DNA from: Tricholoma matsutake
Lineage: Eukaryota > Basidiomycota > Agaricomycetes > Agaricales > Tricholomataceae
Length of the DNA stretch: 64,000 bases
NCBI GenBank assembly: GCA_026075535.2
Contig: AP026548.1
Location: forward strand, 372,001-436,000
Direction of reading: 5' to 3'
Shown here: one piece after another, positions 33,369 to 44,616 of the stretch
Position numbering within the stretch: the stretch's first letter is position 1
Layout: every line of letters begins with the position of its first letter
Position numbers and translations under genes: made by a program
The notes under the pieces: model-generated
What the model saw: the letters and a program-made list of their open reading frames with translations, nothing else
The model's database searches: none
What the model was told of the DNA's origin: nothing

Positions 33369-33941
33369 TCAATCCTGTAGACGACGTTTATTGTCGTCTC
33401 TCTGCTCACTCTCAATGCTGCAGTCTGACACCTCGTCTTTGCAGGTTGAGTCCACGAGCATGTCTACCTTTGTGTCCACAGTGTCGTTGTCAGTTTCAGG
33501 GTGATGGTGCTTGTCATCCTCTACATCCTGCTCTCTAGCCCTAGCTTGTCCTGAAATTGGGGGTACGAACATATGTTCCCCCCGTTTTTCGACTGGGCGG
33601 GGTGAGGACAGGATGAGGGGTTGGAGTGCCAGGGTGCTTTTCTCCACTGTGAATGCATCGCGACACCTTTTGGTGCCTTCATCGAAAGTCCTAGTGGACA
33701 GTTGCCACTCGCACTCTAATATACTATGCAATAGCATAGTGTCGTGAGCCAGTTCAGGTAGGGCTCGCTCTTTGTCACTTATTCCATTGGCATGTACTAG
33801 TGGAACCCAATGGCCTCTTATGTAGATAACCTTATCACTTAGTAGACCTCGAAAATTGAGGTCGCGTTCATTCTCGAGCTGTTGCTCAATCTCACACACT
33901 GCATTTTCGCAGGCTGGTGTGTCTGTTAGACAGCACATCCA
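33369..33941 (-). pseudogene. Host ORF of unknown function, 3' part (split by KDZ element)
   Basis: Second part of a 235-codon ORF that starts at ATG 47406-47404. Visible: IEQQLENERDLNFRGLLSDK, YIRGHWVPLVHANG, LPELAHDTMLLHSI, SPRPVEKRGEHMFVPP and an acidic tail; stop TGA at 33371-33369. I recognise no domain. Leaving out the KDZ element and one 7-bp duplication gives exactly 708 nt without a stop, so the gene was intact when the element landed. Its CpG content is high, unlike the neighbours, suggesting a real host gene or a recent arrival. Confidence 0.7.
33935..33941. repeat. Target-site duplication ACATCCA of the KDZ element, left copy
   Basis: ACATCCA precedes the inverted repeat; the same bases are at 47265-47271. 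With the base before (C versus G) it would be 7 of 8. Confidence 0.8.
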
Positions 33942-34360
33942 CACATAGGTAAGCTACACTGTACCAAATAATATGGTCTATCGAACACATACAGTGTACT
34001 GAATGATACAGGTTTGGTGGACGCTGTCGAATGCTCTCATAGTATGTATAACATGTACTAGTATCAAATGAATACACTTTTACAATTCTTGCTTGTACAC
34101 TATGAAGAATGTTAATAATATACTGATCAGAGATAGCGTACATGGTATTCAGCAACGGCATCGGCATCGGCATCAGCATCGACATAGAGGTACGGCATCA
34201 GCATCAGGCACCACTTCGCCATAACAGTACGACCTAGCTGCATGTACTATAGTGAATTACAATGCTTGGTATAGATGTGCATAGGAGACTGTATGGCCTA
34301 GCTATGGGCAATGATGCAATAATTCATTCTATGTAGTGCAGACCTACCAAACGGGTATTT
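33942..34360 (+). repeat. KDZ left terminal inverted repeat
   Basis: About 420 bp that match the reverse complement of 46868-47264 at roughly 85-90% by eye, including TACAGTGTAC, GGTTTGGTGGACGC, a 60-bp block around ACTAGTATCAAATGAATACA, and GTAGTGCAGACCTACCAAAC at the inner end. An indel separates the outer and inner blocks, near the GGCATC repeats. Confidence 0.88.
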
Positions 34361-34600
34361 TACAATTCTTGCTTGTACCTATGAGATAGTGTTGGACACA
34401 GTATTTGGCATCGGCATCGGCATCGGCATAGATGTGGGGTAAGAATCTAATACCGTTGATGAAATAGTCACAGCCATCGGCATCAGCAGACACGTCGGCA
34501 CAGAAATTGACATCGATGTCAACATCAGCAGCAGCAGACAGACACTTTGGGGTGGAAATCTATATATCAAGAGCATCGGCAATGGGCATTAGCAAACCAG
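34150..34600. repeat. GGCATC hexamer-theme repeats near the left end
   Basis: Clusters of CATCGGCATCGGCATC at 34155-34200, 34408-34435 and 34470-34540, between and inside the terminal repeat and the first gene. Confidence 0.75.
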
Positions 34601-34691
34601 ACGCACAATGGGTGCAGGCAGTATGAATGAATGAACAAAATCAACAAAACAGCAGTGTTCATCCTAGCTAAAATAACAATGTCGGTACTAG

Positions 34692-35438
34692 CTAATTGTG
34701 AGAACCAGGGGGATTGGCCATGTTGTTGTCATGGGACAATGATCTCATTCGAATGTCTGAGAACCTGCATTCAAATGATTTCAGATTATATTCCATCCTT
34801 TCCTTCAAGGTTGCATATGTCTTCAATGTGACATCTTGCTGTTCCAGCTTCTCAACCTCGGCCATGTAGAGACGATGACTGGCATCCTTGTATGAGGTGC
34901 CAAGGTTGTTTTGCAGAGCTTTCACTTTGGCATGGCAGCTCAACAGCTCCCTGTCTGTCAATTTCTGCAACAGGATGAACTAACAGTCATACAAATGAGG
35001 ACAAGGCACTTACTGGATCAGCAGGTAGCATTAGCTGGTTGCAGGCCAATGCATAGTAGTACGGTTTATCAGTCATGTTTCCAGACTGCAAAGTCATCAG
35101 TGAGAGGATAGACGAGGCAAACAAGACACGGCATCGGCCAAGACATGGCATCGGCTAAGACGCAGCATCAGCCAAGACGTGGCATCAGCCAACAGGATGA
35201 CATTGGCCCAAGGATGGCATCAGGCCAAGACGGCTATGCTGGCGGCAATGAGAAAAGAAGGAAATCTTACCCCCCCATGTGCCATATGTACATTGAATTC
35301 AACCTTCTTGCAATAGGCCTCCATTGCCTGGTGGGTAGCTGGAATCATAAAATGGGGCACTAGATAGTGCTGCCCATTGTCACCTTGGATAATGACATAT
35401 CCATCAGGAATATAAGTGTCGGTTTGCTGATTGCTCAT
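34692..35438 (-). CDS. Small KDZ-cargo protein, 170 aa, intact, three exons
   Basis: Exons 35438-35271, 35085-35014 and 34964-34692 with introns opening GTAAGA and GTAAGT and closing TGCAG; all junctions are in phase 0 and give 56 + 24 + 90 codons and a stop, with no defect. The protein starts MSNQQTDTYIPDGYVIIQGD, has QHYLVPHFMIPATHQAMEAY, and ends in a helical, probably coiled-coil domain (LTDRELLSCHAKVKAL, SYKDASHRLYMAEVEKLEQQ). No catalytic motif, membrane segment or signal peptide. From memory, small proteins of this look accompany KDZ genes in other Agaricomycetes. It is divergent from the gene at 35600, 161 bp apart. Intron 1 holds GGCATCGGC-theme tandem repeats. Function unknown; an accessory or DNA-binding partner is only a guess. 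Confidence 0.72.
35125..35232. repeat. ~18-bp tandem repeat inside an intron
   Basis: About six units of GACATGGCATCGGCCAA type, lying in intron 1 of the small cargo gene. Confidence 0.8.
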
Positions 35439-35984
35439 GGTATAGATAACACAGATGATAACAAGTGATACCATTTAATCAGGACATTATTTGTTTGTAT
35501 ATATTGTATATCAATCAACAACACGAGATTGTTGATTTTCAGTGTTTCACTCTTTTTCATCTCAACATTGACCCTGCTGCCACAGCCGACTCATCAACCA
35601 TGAATGTTACATGCCAACAAGTGCTCAGCCAGATCAGCGAGATCGAGCAATCCATCTGCAATGGCCTTCGGGACCAAAGTATCAGATGAAGGAAAGAAAG
35701 TCGGCCCTTGTGAGTGGATTGACATACTATCAGATCAATGATGCACTTACCAATTGTAGAAAACGTTATTTGCCTGGCAAAGAGAGGTTCTCACAGAGGA
35801 TGTGCAGGCCGTCTTCTGGGCCAATGCCTTTTTGTGGGGATTTGTGGTAGCATGGTCAAAGTCAGACAGGACAGGGGACCAGAAGTTTATTGAAGGTCAA
35901 CTGAGGGCAATGAAGACCTTCAATAAGAAAAAGGGCATGACAGGTCCTGTGTCCACAGTGGCTGGACCAACGGCAGTGGCAATA

Positions 35985-36290
35985 GCAGTTGGAATGGCAA
36001 GGGAGGGGGGAACAGCCACAGCAGCAGGAAAAGGAATGGCAGTGGTAAAAGGAACGGCAGCAGGAAAAGGAACGGCAGCAGGAAAAGGAATGGCAGTGGG
36101 AAAAGGAACAGCAGCAGGAACAGCACTGGCCAAGAAAGTGGGGACAGCAGCGGGAAAGACAGGGACGGCAGCGGCAGAGAAAGGAAGAGCAGCAGTGGCA
36201 AAGGCACGAGGAGCGGCAGTGGCGATGGCTGCAGCAATGCTGACACCAACAAGGATAGAAGCGGCACCGGCACCAGCCAAGATGCGGGCC
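35985..36290. repeat. GGCAGCAGGAAAAGGAAC tandem repeat
   Basis: Units of AACGGCAGCAGGAAAAGG and variants run through the coding region and are open in several frames, so the true protein frame here is not certain. Confidence 0.75.
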
Positions 36291-37199
36291 CAACCAGAAG
36301 CATCAGGATCCAGGCTTCCAGCCCCAGCCCAGTGACCAATGCTGCCAGCAATCACAGTGAGACCCAGGCCGCAAGAGGTGCAGAGTAGCAGGGGATTGGA
36401 GGAGGATTTTGATGAGGAGATGGAGAGCGATGCCGGTGCCAATCCCAGGATGGAGCGGAAGCGGCACAATGCAGCAAGGGCAGCACGAGGAGCACCCCAG
36501 CGAGGGAGTTTGCGAAAGATGCTGTGTGCACAATGTGTCAGGCTTAGGCGTGAGTGTTGGGAGCAGGTGAATGGGAAAATGGCCTGCTACTTCTGTGGGA
36601 AAGGGAAAATTTGGTGTGATCCAGAGGACATGGATTGAGTGCCGAGAACCAAGAAAGCAAAAGGATTGGCAAGAAGCAAAGCAAAGAAGGCGTGATTTTC
36701 CAGTGAAGACAGTGGAGAGGAATCATCTAGGTTGTTTACTGCAAGCCAAAAAGGAAAATCCAAAGGTTAGTTCTTCAATATCATGACACATAAAACCACT
36801 AACACATATATACCCATAGCTGTAGAAGAGGATATCGACATGGCTGATCCCAAGCCTGAGCTGACTGCCCTCCCTGCCCTGACTCCCTACCCCTCTGCCG
36901 GTGACTATGCCACCTTCACTGGATGTCTAAACCAACAGGAGGAAGACATGTACAAGCATGCATGGTGGAATGAAGAGTCATTCCTAGAGTCCCGACTCCA
37001 CGTACAAGAACTCTGGGAGACGGTCGACTTGCTTCAAAACAGGGTGAATGACATTGAAGGATACTTTGGGTTGCAAGATGGTGGTGCACAGCCCATTACA
37101 TTGTACAACGGTTACATGGCTGGGCAGGTGGTTTGCCTCGAGAGGACTCCAAGCAGGAGGGCAGAGGTGGATTGGGAAGAAATGACCGATGCCGAGGAA

Positions 37200-37435
37200 G
37201 GCAATGCCACTCCTGCTCCCGCTCCTGTTGCTGCTCCCAGTCCTGGTCCTGCTCCTCCTCCTGCTCCTGCCCCTGCCCCTGCTCCTGCTCCCACTCCTGC
37301 TGCCACTCCCACTCCCACTCCTGCTCCTGCCCCAACTCCTGCCCCAACTCCTGCTCCCACTCCCATTGCCGCTCCCAATGCAGCTCCCGATGCAGCTCCT
37401 GATGCCACTCCCGATGCCACTGCCAGTGACAAAGA
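37200..37435. repeat. 6-bp-theme repeat coding Ala-Pro
   Basis: GCTCCTGCTCCC-type units (PAPAPAPTPA) about 40 times with small changes, drifting into GCTCCCGATGCA near 37380. Both strands are open in several frames here. Confidence 0.85.
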
Positions 37436-37679
37436 TGAACAGATGGCAGAACTGGTTGAGGAGGGGGGATTTGTCGAGGGTAACAATGAGCCTGAGCATG
37501 GTGAGGAGGGACTGGCTGTGCTGGAAGAGGTGGCAGGGGAAGCATCCTTGGCTGGTGCCCCCCCCCCATCCAAATTATTCCGGCCACACCACAGGATTCT
37601 CAAGAAATGGTACATCCCACAACATCAATGGCCCACCACTCCCTCTCCTCTTCCCCCCAATGTCACTTGCCGAGCCTGA

Positions 37680-38083
37680 GGCTGCCGCCCCGGCATTGGC
37701 AGTCGATGTAATCACCTCACCCCGGCCCTCCCCTCACCCTGCACAGCTGCACTGATCCCCACGTGGGCTGACCCCTGGTCCATCTGAACTACGTTCCAGA
37801 AGTACCACCCCTCAGCCGAACCCAAGGAAGAGAGCAAAAAAATCTGAGGACATAGGGGAGATGAAGTGAGGCAGAAAAGAATAGATGTGATTTGGCATGT
37901 ACATAAAAGTTGGACTATCTTTTTTTTCACATTACATAGTGTTTTATTTGTAAATCTAGGTGGCAAATTTCACTTTTTTAATTCTCTGTCTCCTCCCAAC
38001 AGCCTGGGTTGAAATGGCTTCCTGCTGTGCAAGGTCATTGGCTGTCCTTCGGATAGGTCGTGCTCATGTGGAGGATGGATTTG
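37680..38083. other. Gap between cargo genes 2 and 3
   Basis: Convergent 3' ends of the plus and minus cargo genes; nothing else seen apart from T-runs near 37921. Confidence 0.4.
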
Positions 38084-38500
38084 CTGCCGATCCTGATATT
38101 GCCATTGCCAATCGTACTTTTGCCATTGCCAATATTAGTGTTTCCGTTGCCAATCTTACTGCTGCCATTGCCGATATTGGTGTTGCCACTGCCGATCCTA
38201 GTGGTGCCATTGCCGATATTGGTGTTGCCATTCCCGATCTTATAGTTGCCGTTGCTGATATTTGTGCTGCCGTTGCTGATATTGGTGTTGCCATTGCTGA
38301 TCCTAGTGGTGCCATTGCTGATATTGGTGTTGCTGTCCCCGATCTTATAGTTGCTGCTGCTGATATTCATGCTGCCGTTGCCGAGGGTATGGGTGCCATT
38401 GCCGATATTGGTGTTGCCGTTGCCAATCTGAGTGGTGCCGTTCCCGATATTGGTGTTGCTGTTCCTGATATTGATGTTGTCGTTGCCCATGCCCTGTTGC
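38084..38500. repeat. 18/24-bp minisatellite (GCCATTGCCGATATTGGTGTT)
   Basis: About 20 units of GCCATTGCCGATATTGGTGTT and relatives. They are open on both strands (for example an Asn-Gly-rich frame on minus and an Ala-Asp-Ile-Gly frame on plus), which is a by-product of a period divisible by three. It overlaps the C-terminus of the minus cargo gene. Confidence 0.88.
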
Positions 38501-40603
38501 TGTTCCAGATCCCACTAACACTGCTAAAGCCCTTGCCCTTGCAATAGGATGCTCCGTCCAATTTCCCCCTGAAAGTGGTCGAGGCTTAGGGCGTTGTGAG
38601 CTCTCTTGAGGTATATCCAACAGAACTGGATCAATTGGGCATGGGGGATCATTTACAATGGCATTTCCAGCTGATCCAGGCATGATGTATCTCATGTAAA
38701 TGTGTTGAGGAATGAGATATTCTGGTTCACTGTCACTAGGACCATTAATTGGCTGTGGTTGAGTGACACCAACCATGCAGAGGCTGTCCATTGTCATTTG
38801 ATCCACTTGGACATATTGTGATTCAGTTGTATCAGAATTTGGGGTCTGTCCTGCAGTTGATATTCAGCGAGATTCCTTGCACTTGGGTTTGCCTTTGACA
38901 ACTTTTCTGCCTCTTGATGCAGCAGGCAGTTTGGCAGTGGCAACAGCCTCCAGTTTGGTGCTGGGTTGAGGATCAGGATCAGCATCGTCATTGCTTTGGC
39001 CCCTGCAGTTTGCAGACAGCAGTTCGGCATCGGCAACGGCAATGGCAATGGCCCCAAGCTCAGTGCCACTCTGAGGATTGGGATCATCATTTCTACAGCC
39101 CCTGCATTTGTAAATGTGTCGGGAGGGTGAAGGGTTATTCAAATCACTCAGATAGTGTGCAGGAGCCACACTCCTGTCCATGGCTTTGATCCCTTTGAAC
39201 CGGAACGCTCTTTCAGGGCCCTGCACTATTTGTTGCTGCAGAACATGGTCAAAGAAGTCTTCTATGATACTCTTGTGCATGTTCTGTGGGTCTCTGATTT
39301 TGAACCTAGCTGGGAGATATTCTGGACTGACAAATGATGATGTCCAATCTGCAATTGCTTTGAATGGGATATGACGACTATGACCATTGTTTGCTAGTTC
39401 TGCAGGAGATGAGTAATGGTTTGTGGAATAGGAAGTCAAAATACTGTAATGCTGGCCAACATACAACATAAACCATTCTTCCAGCTCTTTTTTCTTGAAT
39501 TGTGATCCTTTCCATGATGTGGGAAGGATCAGGAAGCCATCATTAGTCATTGTTAATTGGGTTAGTATTGTGTTATGTTGCATTGCCAACCTTGAAGCAA
39601 GGTGTGATGGGCGTAAAAATTTGATATAACTCATAAAGTTTCGCTTCAGTTCAGTTACTTGATCATGATACGTGTCCAGAAACAATCGTGCAGGGGTGGC
39701 TATCAGAGAGGCAACATTTTCGTGACTGGAGTTGGCATTGGCATTGGCATCACATTGGCAGTAAATGATTTGGGGACTCATGCATCAACAACCATCAAAC
39801 CATTAGGTGCAGTATAGGCTGTAAATGTCACAGACAACACCCCCATTTCCAGCCACTGTTGTTGTGCATTCTCCACCACATGTTTAAGGAGGTATTTGTT
39901 TGCTAGACTGTGAAATGTTTGTTATGTCTGGCAATGGCAACGGCATCGGCATCGGCTTCAACTTACACTTGCTTCGTCTGCTCAGGATATCCTTCCTGCA
40001 TCATTTTCTCCTGTTCGACTTCAAGGATGGCTTTCTCCTCTGCATTCATGGTGTTGAAAACATGCTTGATAGCTGGCAGTTGCACTTGGAACCATCCTGG
40101 TGTACTTGTGGTGGCGTCCTCAACACCTAACAGGTTTGCAATCTGTTGGAAAACTTGGTCCCGGTACAAGCTCCAAATGACTTCCAACCGCTTTACTTTG
40201 AAGTGGTTCGATTTCCGTGAGAGGCCTTTGGTCATTCACCAGTTGTTGGAAAGCCAGGTTGTTAGTTCCTGGCAATGTGATCAATAATACAACCTTCACA
40301 TGCTTGTGAGTTTACCTTGGCACAAATGCGACTCTCCTCCTCATCCACAGGGGCCCTGTCAATTGACGCCTAGTAGTTGAATATTGCTGGGAGGATGTCG
40401 CACTTGAGTATTTGCAATCGGCCATCTTTCGATTCCTGCAATCGGAATGCAACTTTATAAGGCTCAATGATCTTCCACTCTTCAACCGTATATCTGCTTC
40501 CCTTCCGGTACTGTCCCAACTGCGGGGTCTCTGATGGCTCAGGCAGCATTGGGGGGGGACTGATGTGAAGGAAAGAATCATTCTTGTCATTGACATAAAA
40601 CAT
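38345..40603 (-). pseudogene. KDZ-cargo protein of unknown function, about 600 aa
   Basis: Starts near ATG 40603 (MFYVNDKNDSF), 96 bp from the divergent transposase start. Exons I can follow: 40603 to about 40314 (GSRYTVEEWKIIEPYKVAFR; a TAG at 40370 interrupts it), 40235 to about 39965 (LEVIWSLYRDQVFQQI, TPGWFQVQLPAIKHVF), a short piece near 39890-39785 (LEMGVLSVTFTAYTAPNG), and 39781-38345 (FKAIADWTSSFVSPEYLP, YKCRGCRNDD), with a TGA at 38866-38864. The C-terminus runs into the minisatellite. The family is known to me only as unnamed Agaricomycete proteins found beside KDZ genes; no catalytic motif is recognised. Confidence 0.6.
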
Positions 40604-41700
40604 ATCATCGACACGAGGATCACACGAGGATCACACAAGATCAATAGTACAATACCCCCATCAATAATTGGGTGTCATTGTGACTCACCCCAAATCATCA
40701 TGAGCCTAACAAGAGTTCCTTACAAGCGAAAGAGAAGATCAAAGAAGAATGCCCCCCTGCATGAGGACAATGACGATGCAGTCGATACTGTTACACATGT
40801 AGAAGTTGAGGTCAACATGAAACATGGACCAAAAACAAAGTGCATCAAGGTCCCCCTGACTGCAGTGGCAGAACCAGGTCAATCAAATTCTGTTATACAT
40901 GATAATCCCAATGTTGCTCCAGAATGGAACATGCAAGAACCTCAGGTGGCCGCTGAGATGACTCAGCCACACATCGGCATGGTTAGTTTCTGACACTGAT
41001 TGCTTATGGAGTGAGGCTCATATACAAATAATAGAGACAGTGAGACTATGTACTGGAGTTTGTCGGACGAGTAGATGAATTGCTGCAAGCATCCCTCACT
41101 TGGCAGGCATGGTCGGTTGACAAACAAGTTTGCAACCACTGTCCATTCAATAAACAGGCAATTTGGCGATGTGTTGATTGTTCACTGGGAAGCACGCTTT
41201 GCTGCACATGCATGCATGTTACTCACAGGCAAAATCCCTTCCATCACATTGAATGCCGGACCAGCATGCAGTTCCACTGGGCTGAGCTATGGGAGGTTGG
41301 CACATACATTTTAGTCCAGCACCAGATGGATCAGCCGATTTGCAATGCTCTGAACTTCCAATTGAAATATCTGGAGACATTTGAAGACATGAAGGATAAA
41401 GCAGAGCAAGAGTCGGCCAATTGGCAGGCAAATGATCAGCAACGGCACCAGCCCTCTTCACCTGACTCAACCTCGAACACCTATAATGAGTCTCAGGCCG
41501 ACGACTGGGCCAAAGATGAAACTGGGGCCAACTCAGCATTTTTTAATCACCTTGATGCCAAAGGGCATCAAGGGAAGGGGAATATTGATGTTGAGAACGG
41601 GTTCCAAGACTTCTTTGATGGCAATGATGAATCTGAAGTTGAGCATGCCGATGACAACCTCCATGGGTTTCAACCATATTTGCCTAATCCTAATCAAACT

Positions 41701-41820
41701 GCCGATGCCATACCTCCTGCCAATGCTGTACCTCCTGCCAATGCTGTACCTTCTGCCAATGCCATACCTCCTGCTGATGCTGTACCTCCTGCCAATGCCG
41801 TCCCAACTGCTGATGCCCTG
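41701..41820 (+). repeat. 18-bp repeat in the transposase gene (PPANAV)
   Basis: Six to seven units of CCTCCTGCCAATGCTGTA / GCCGATGCCATA. Confidence 0.85.
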
Positions 41821-43299
41821 AACAACAGTTATATTTGTGTGGTCCATACAAATGGAATACATCACTTAGTGATGGTTACCTGCCAGTGTCAGGGGGAACA
41901 CCAAATTCCCTTGGACCTGGTAACCAGTAACTTACTACCCACAAGCTTCACCAACATACAGACTCTGTTCACTGTGCAGGTCCTAGACCATTTTTGGCTC
42001 TGTAATCTGGAATTAAAGGCATTGGCCTATCAAATTTACCAGCTGATTCGGCGTGTAACATTGCCGATGAGGCCTGCTGAAGTGGTCAATCTCTACCATG
42101 AGCTTCAGCACATGTCCCACTTATGGCATTGGATGAAAAGATTGAAGTGGGCAGGGTATGGACACAATCAAAGAGATCCTTTGAATCCTGAACCAGGATC
42201 ACTTGCCAATTTCTGTCCAGCCTGTCCTCAAGTAGGCATTAATATACCAGAAAATTGGAAGGATGATGCGAACCAGTGGGTGTCAAAATACCTTGGTGCA
42301 GTGGCATCTAAAATGATACTATGGATTTCAGATTTGTTTTTAAATGCATATTCGTGGCCGATGGGAATTTCAAAGCTGATCATGTTCAGCAGAAAAACTC
42401 TGATACTGATATATGGCTATGGGATGGAGGTGGGATGTCCCCAAATCGGGCTGAATATGAGCTGTTTCTCCAAGCTGCCATAGAATGATTAATGGTAGGT
42501 ACCTTCCATTGGTGGTGGCCAATGCTGTTCCTGATCCCGCCCCCAAAGCCAGTCTGATTTGTATTTGGGTTTCCAGAAGGCTCCTTGTGAAAATAAATTC
42601 CTAGCTGTTGTGAATGCTTTTCTGGCATGGAAGGCATGTGACAGGACTGGAGTAGCAGCCATTGCGTGTGCATGGCATGGATGTTATGTGCCCAATGCAT
42701 TGGTAGACCTGTTTCGTGGAGAACAGCAAAAGAATGTCGACTTTGCTTTCCTTCAAGTGCTGAAGACCACCAGAGTTGACCCTCAACAGGGAGTCATGCT
42801 CATTTACAACATTGTCTGCCAGTACATTATCCACCTTCAGGAACGTATTGGTGCCCATCTTCCAGCCAGCTTGACCATTGACCAGGCCATTGGGCTTTTG
42901 CATGTTCATGGCCACAAGGATGAATGCTTTTTTCGCCATGCTCCGTCTTTCATTCCAGGGTCTGGCATTGTAGCAGGAGAAATACTTGAGTCTCTGTGGG
43001 CATCACTGAATTCCATTTCTCCGACGGTCAGAACAGCGACCTTGCCACATCGGGCAGAAATGCTTGATGATCATGCTACAGATTCAAATCACAAGAAGAT
43101 GCTTGGCATGACAGTCACACTCTGCTCAAAATCTCAGGAAGCCCTTGAGAACTCTACACAACTCAGCCAATACCATGGTGAACTAATGGCAGCATTCAGC
43201 CAACTGGCAATCAAATGATGGGAGGATGAAGTGAGGGCAGCAGAATCCTGGAGGCTCACAGATATCAGGGTAATGGATATGTATGCCACTCACATATCA

Positions 43300-43390
43300 G
43301 AAATGGCAGAGGCAGTGGGGACAGGAGAGGCAGTGGGGACAGGAGAGACAGCGGGGATGGGATCAGCCTTAACTTCAGCATCGGCACTGG
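43300..43390 (+). repeat. Short repeat in the transposase gene (GAGGCAGTGGGGACAGGA)
   Basis: Three units coding EAVGTG / ETAGMG. Confidence 0.7.
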
Positions 43391-44616
43391 TTCAATCCAT
43401 GGTTGAGGAGTGGATTGATTTTGCTATTCTTTTTGAACAAATGCAGTGAGTTGTACTGCCTACCACCAATCACAACCCATCATTGATCATCACCAGGATT
43501 GAATTACAAGACAAAGTCTGTCAACTTGGTAAATCACCTCACATTTCTGACATGCAAGCTGTTCAACAGGAGAGAGAAGCTCTCACATCTCACATGGTAA
43601 CCTTAATGCAGTTACAAAATGCTGCCAACATTGCCAATCATGACATTGCTCCCTCATGGATCACCCATGATCATGAAGGGGAATTTGATACCCCCAGTGA
43701 CCTGGATGATGACAGTGCTGTGGCATCAGGCCTGTCAGATCTCCCAGCCCACACACATGCTATTCCAGTTGAGGAGCAACAAGTATACCTCCCCTCTAAT
43801 GGCAATCTTGCAGATGTAGAGATTAACCTCTGCAAGATCCAGGCAAACTGACTGCTGCACCAGCTGCGGGAGCTTATTGCCAACAAATCATTTCAATATT
43901 CACACATCATTTGAGCAGCACCATGAAAGGGAGTTTGCACCCAGTCATGAGCTGTTGTCCATGAGTTGGTTAACAAAATTAGCTTGCATGCCCGAATGTA
44001 TAACCATTGCCATAGCCGAATGCTGGCACTGGATTGTGATGATGACACATTGAATATGTTTCAGCAGTTATCCAAGGATGACCTCAATGCCAGCACAGCT
44101 ATTTTGAATCTGAATGTACCTGGTTCCACCTCTGTTTGTCTGTCCTGGATTTGGCATAATTCCCACATTCGTACTGGTCTCATGGCCGATGCTGATGCTG
44201 TTCCTGTTCCCGATGCCATTGCCGATGCTGGCCGATTCTGGGAATTTAAATATATTTTGTAGCCATCCGTATTCATTGTACTAACAATTTTCATAGTCAG
44301 GCGAGTACATTGGCTTTGTTCACAGGCTCAGAGAAATCGATGAAGGGAGGAATTTCAACTGGTCACATATGAAATGCAGTGGACTGTGCAGTATTTCATC
44401 TATCACAGCCAATGGTGGCAGTCAGCCTCACAGTCTGAGAATACCCTTCCTGGTCCACTAGCCTATGCTAATCGCCAGCATGCTTCATGGTATGAATTAG
44501 CATTGAGGGCTGACAATGCATTTAGATCAACAAATGCCAATTATATCTCCCCTCTGTGACTGAAAAGGGCCACATGTATTATGTAAACATGATTATCTTG
44601 ATCACCAACCACGACC

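Larger units (their letters stand above)
35600..37679 (+). pseudogene. KDZ-cargo Cys-rich protein with coiled-coil and Ala/Pro repeat
   Basis: ATG 35600 (MNVTCQQVLSQISEIEQSI). The N-terminal domain (YYQINDALTNCRKRYL, VQAVFWANAFLWGFVVAW) is spread over three frames, so it has indels before about 35800. Then a low-complexity stretch, an acidic and basic linker (EEDFDEEMESDAG, RMERKRHN), and a cysteine cluster CAQCVRLRRECWEQ ... MACYFCGKGKIWC (about 36530-36620), a plausible zinc site. TGA codons follow at 36636 and 36693 in the same frame. A probable intron (about 36765-36820) leads to VEEDIDMADPKPEL, a helical LHVQELWETVDLLQNRV, a long Ala-Pro repeat and a C-terminus ending VTCRA. Resembles other Cys-cluster proteins of these fungi; function unknown. 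Confidence 0.6.
40700..44559 (+). pseudogene. KDZ transposase with CxC2 cysteine cluster
   Basis: ATG 40700 (MSLTRVPYKRKRRSK). After an intron near 40985-41045 comes the CxC2 cluster (CNHCPFNKQAIWRCVDC ... CCTCMHVTHRQNPFHHIE, about 41137-41255), an acidic stretch with a PPANAV repeat, and the core: ADGNFKADHVQQKN (about 42358), GVAAIACAWHGCYVPNALVD, VMLIYNIVCQYIIHLQERIG, IGLLHVHGHKDECFFRHA, GEILESLWASLNSISP and LDDHATDSNHKKMLGM. The tail (LHARMYNHC, LSWIWH, EMQWTVQYFIYHSQWW) ends at TGA 44557. A frameshift near 42330 separates the cysteine cluster from the core, and TGA codons at 43216 and 43849 break it further. KDZ transposases cut and paste DNA with a DDE-type site. This copy is inactive. 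Confidence 0.88.

Noticed and set aside
36984..37755. Long alternative-frame ORFs over the Ala-Pro repeat
   Set aside because: Six-base repeat opens several frames on both strands; only the plus frame 36783-37679 continues into non-repeat coding.
38035..38547. Two long opposite-strand ORFs (Asn/Gly-rich on minus, Ala/Asp/Ile-rich on plus)
   Set aside because: Both are by-products of a minisatellite whose period is a multiple of three; only the frame that extends the 38345-40603 gene has outside support.
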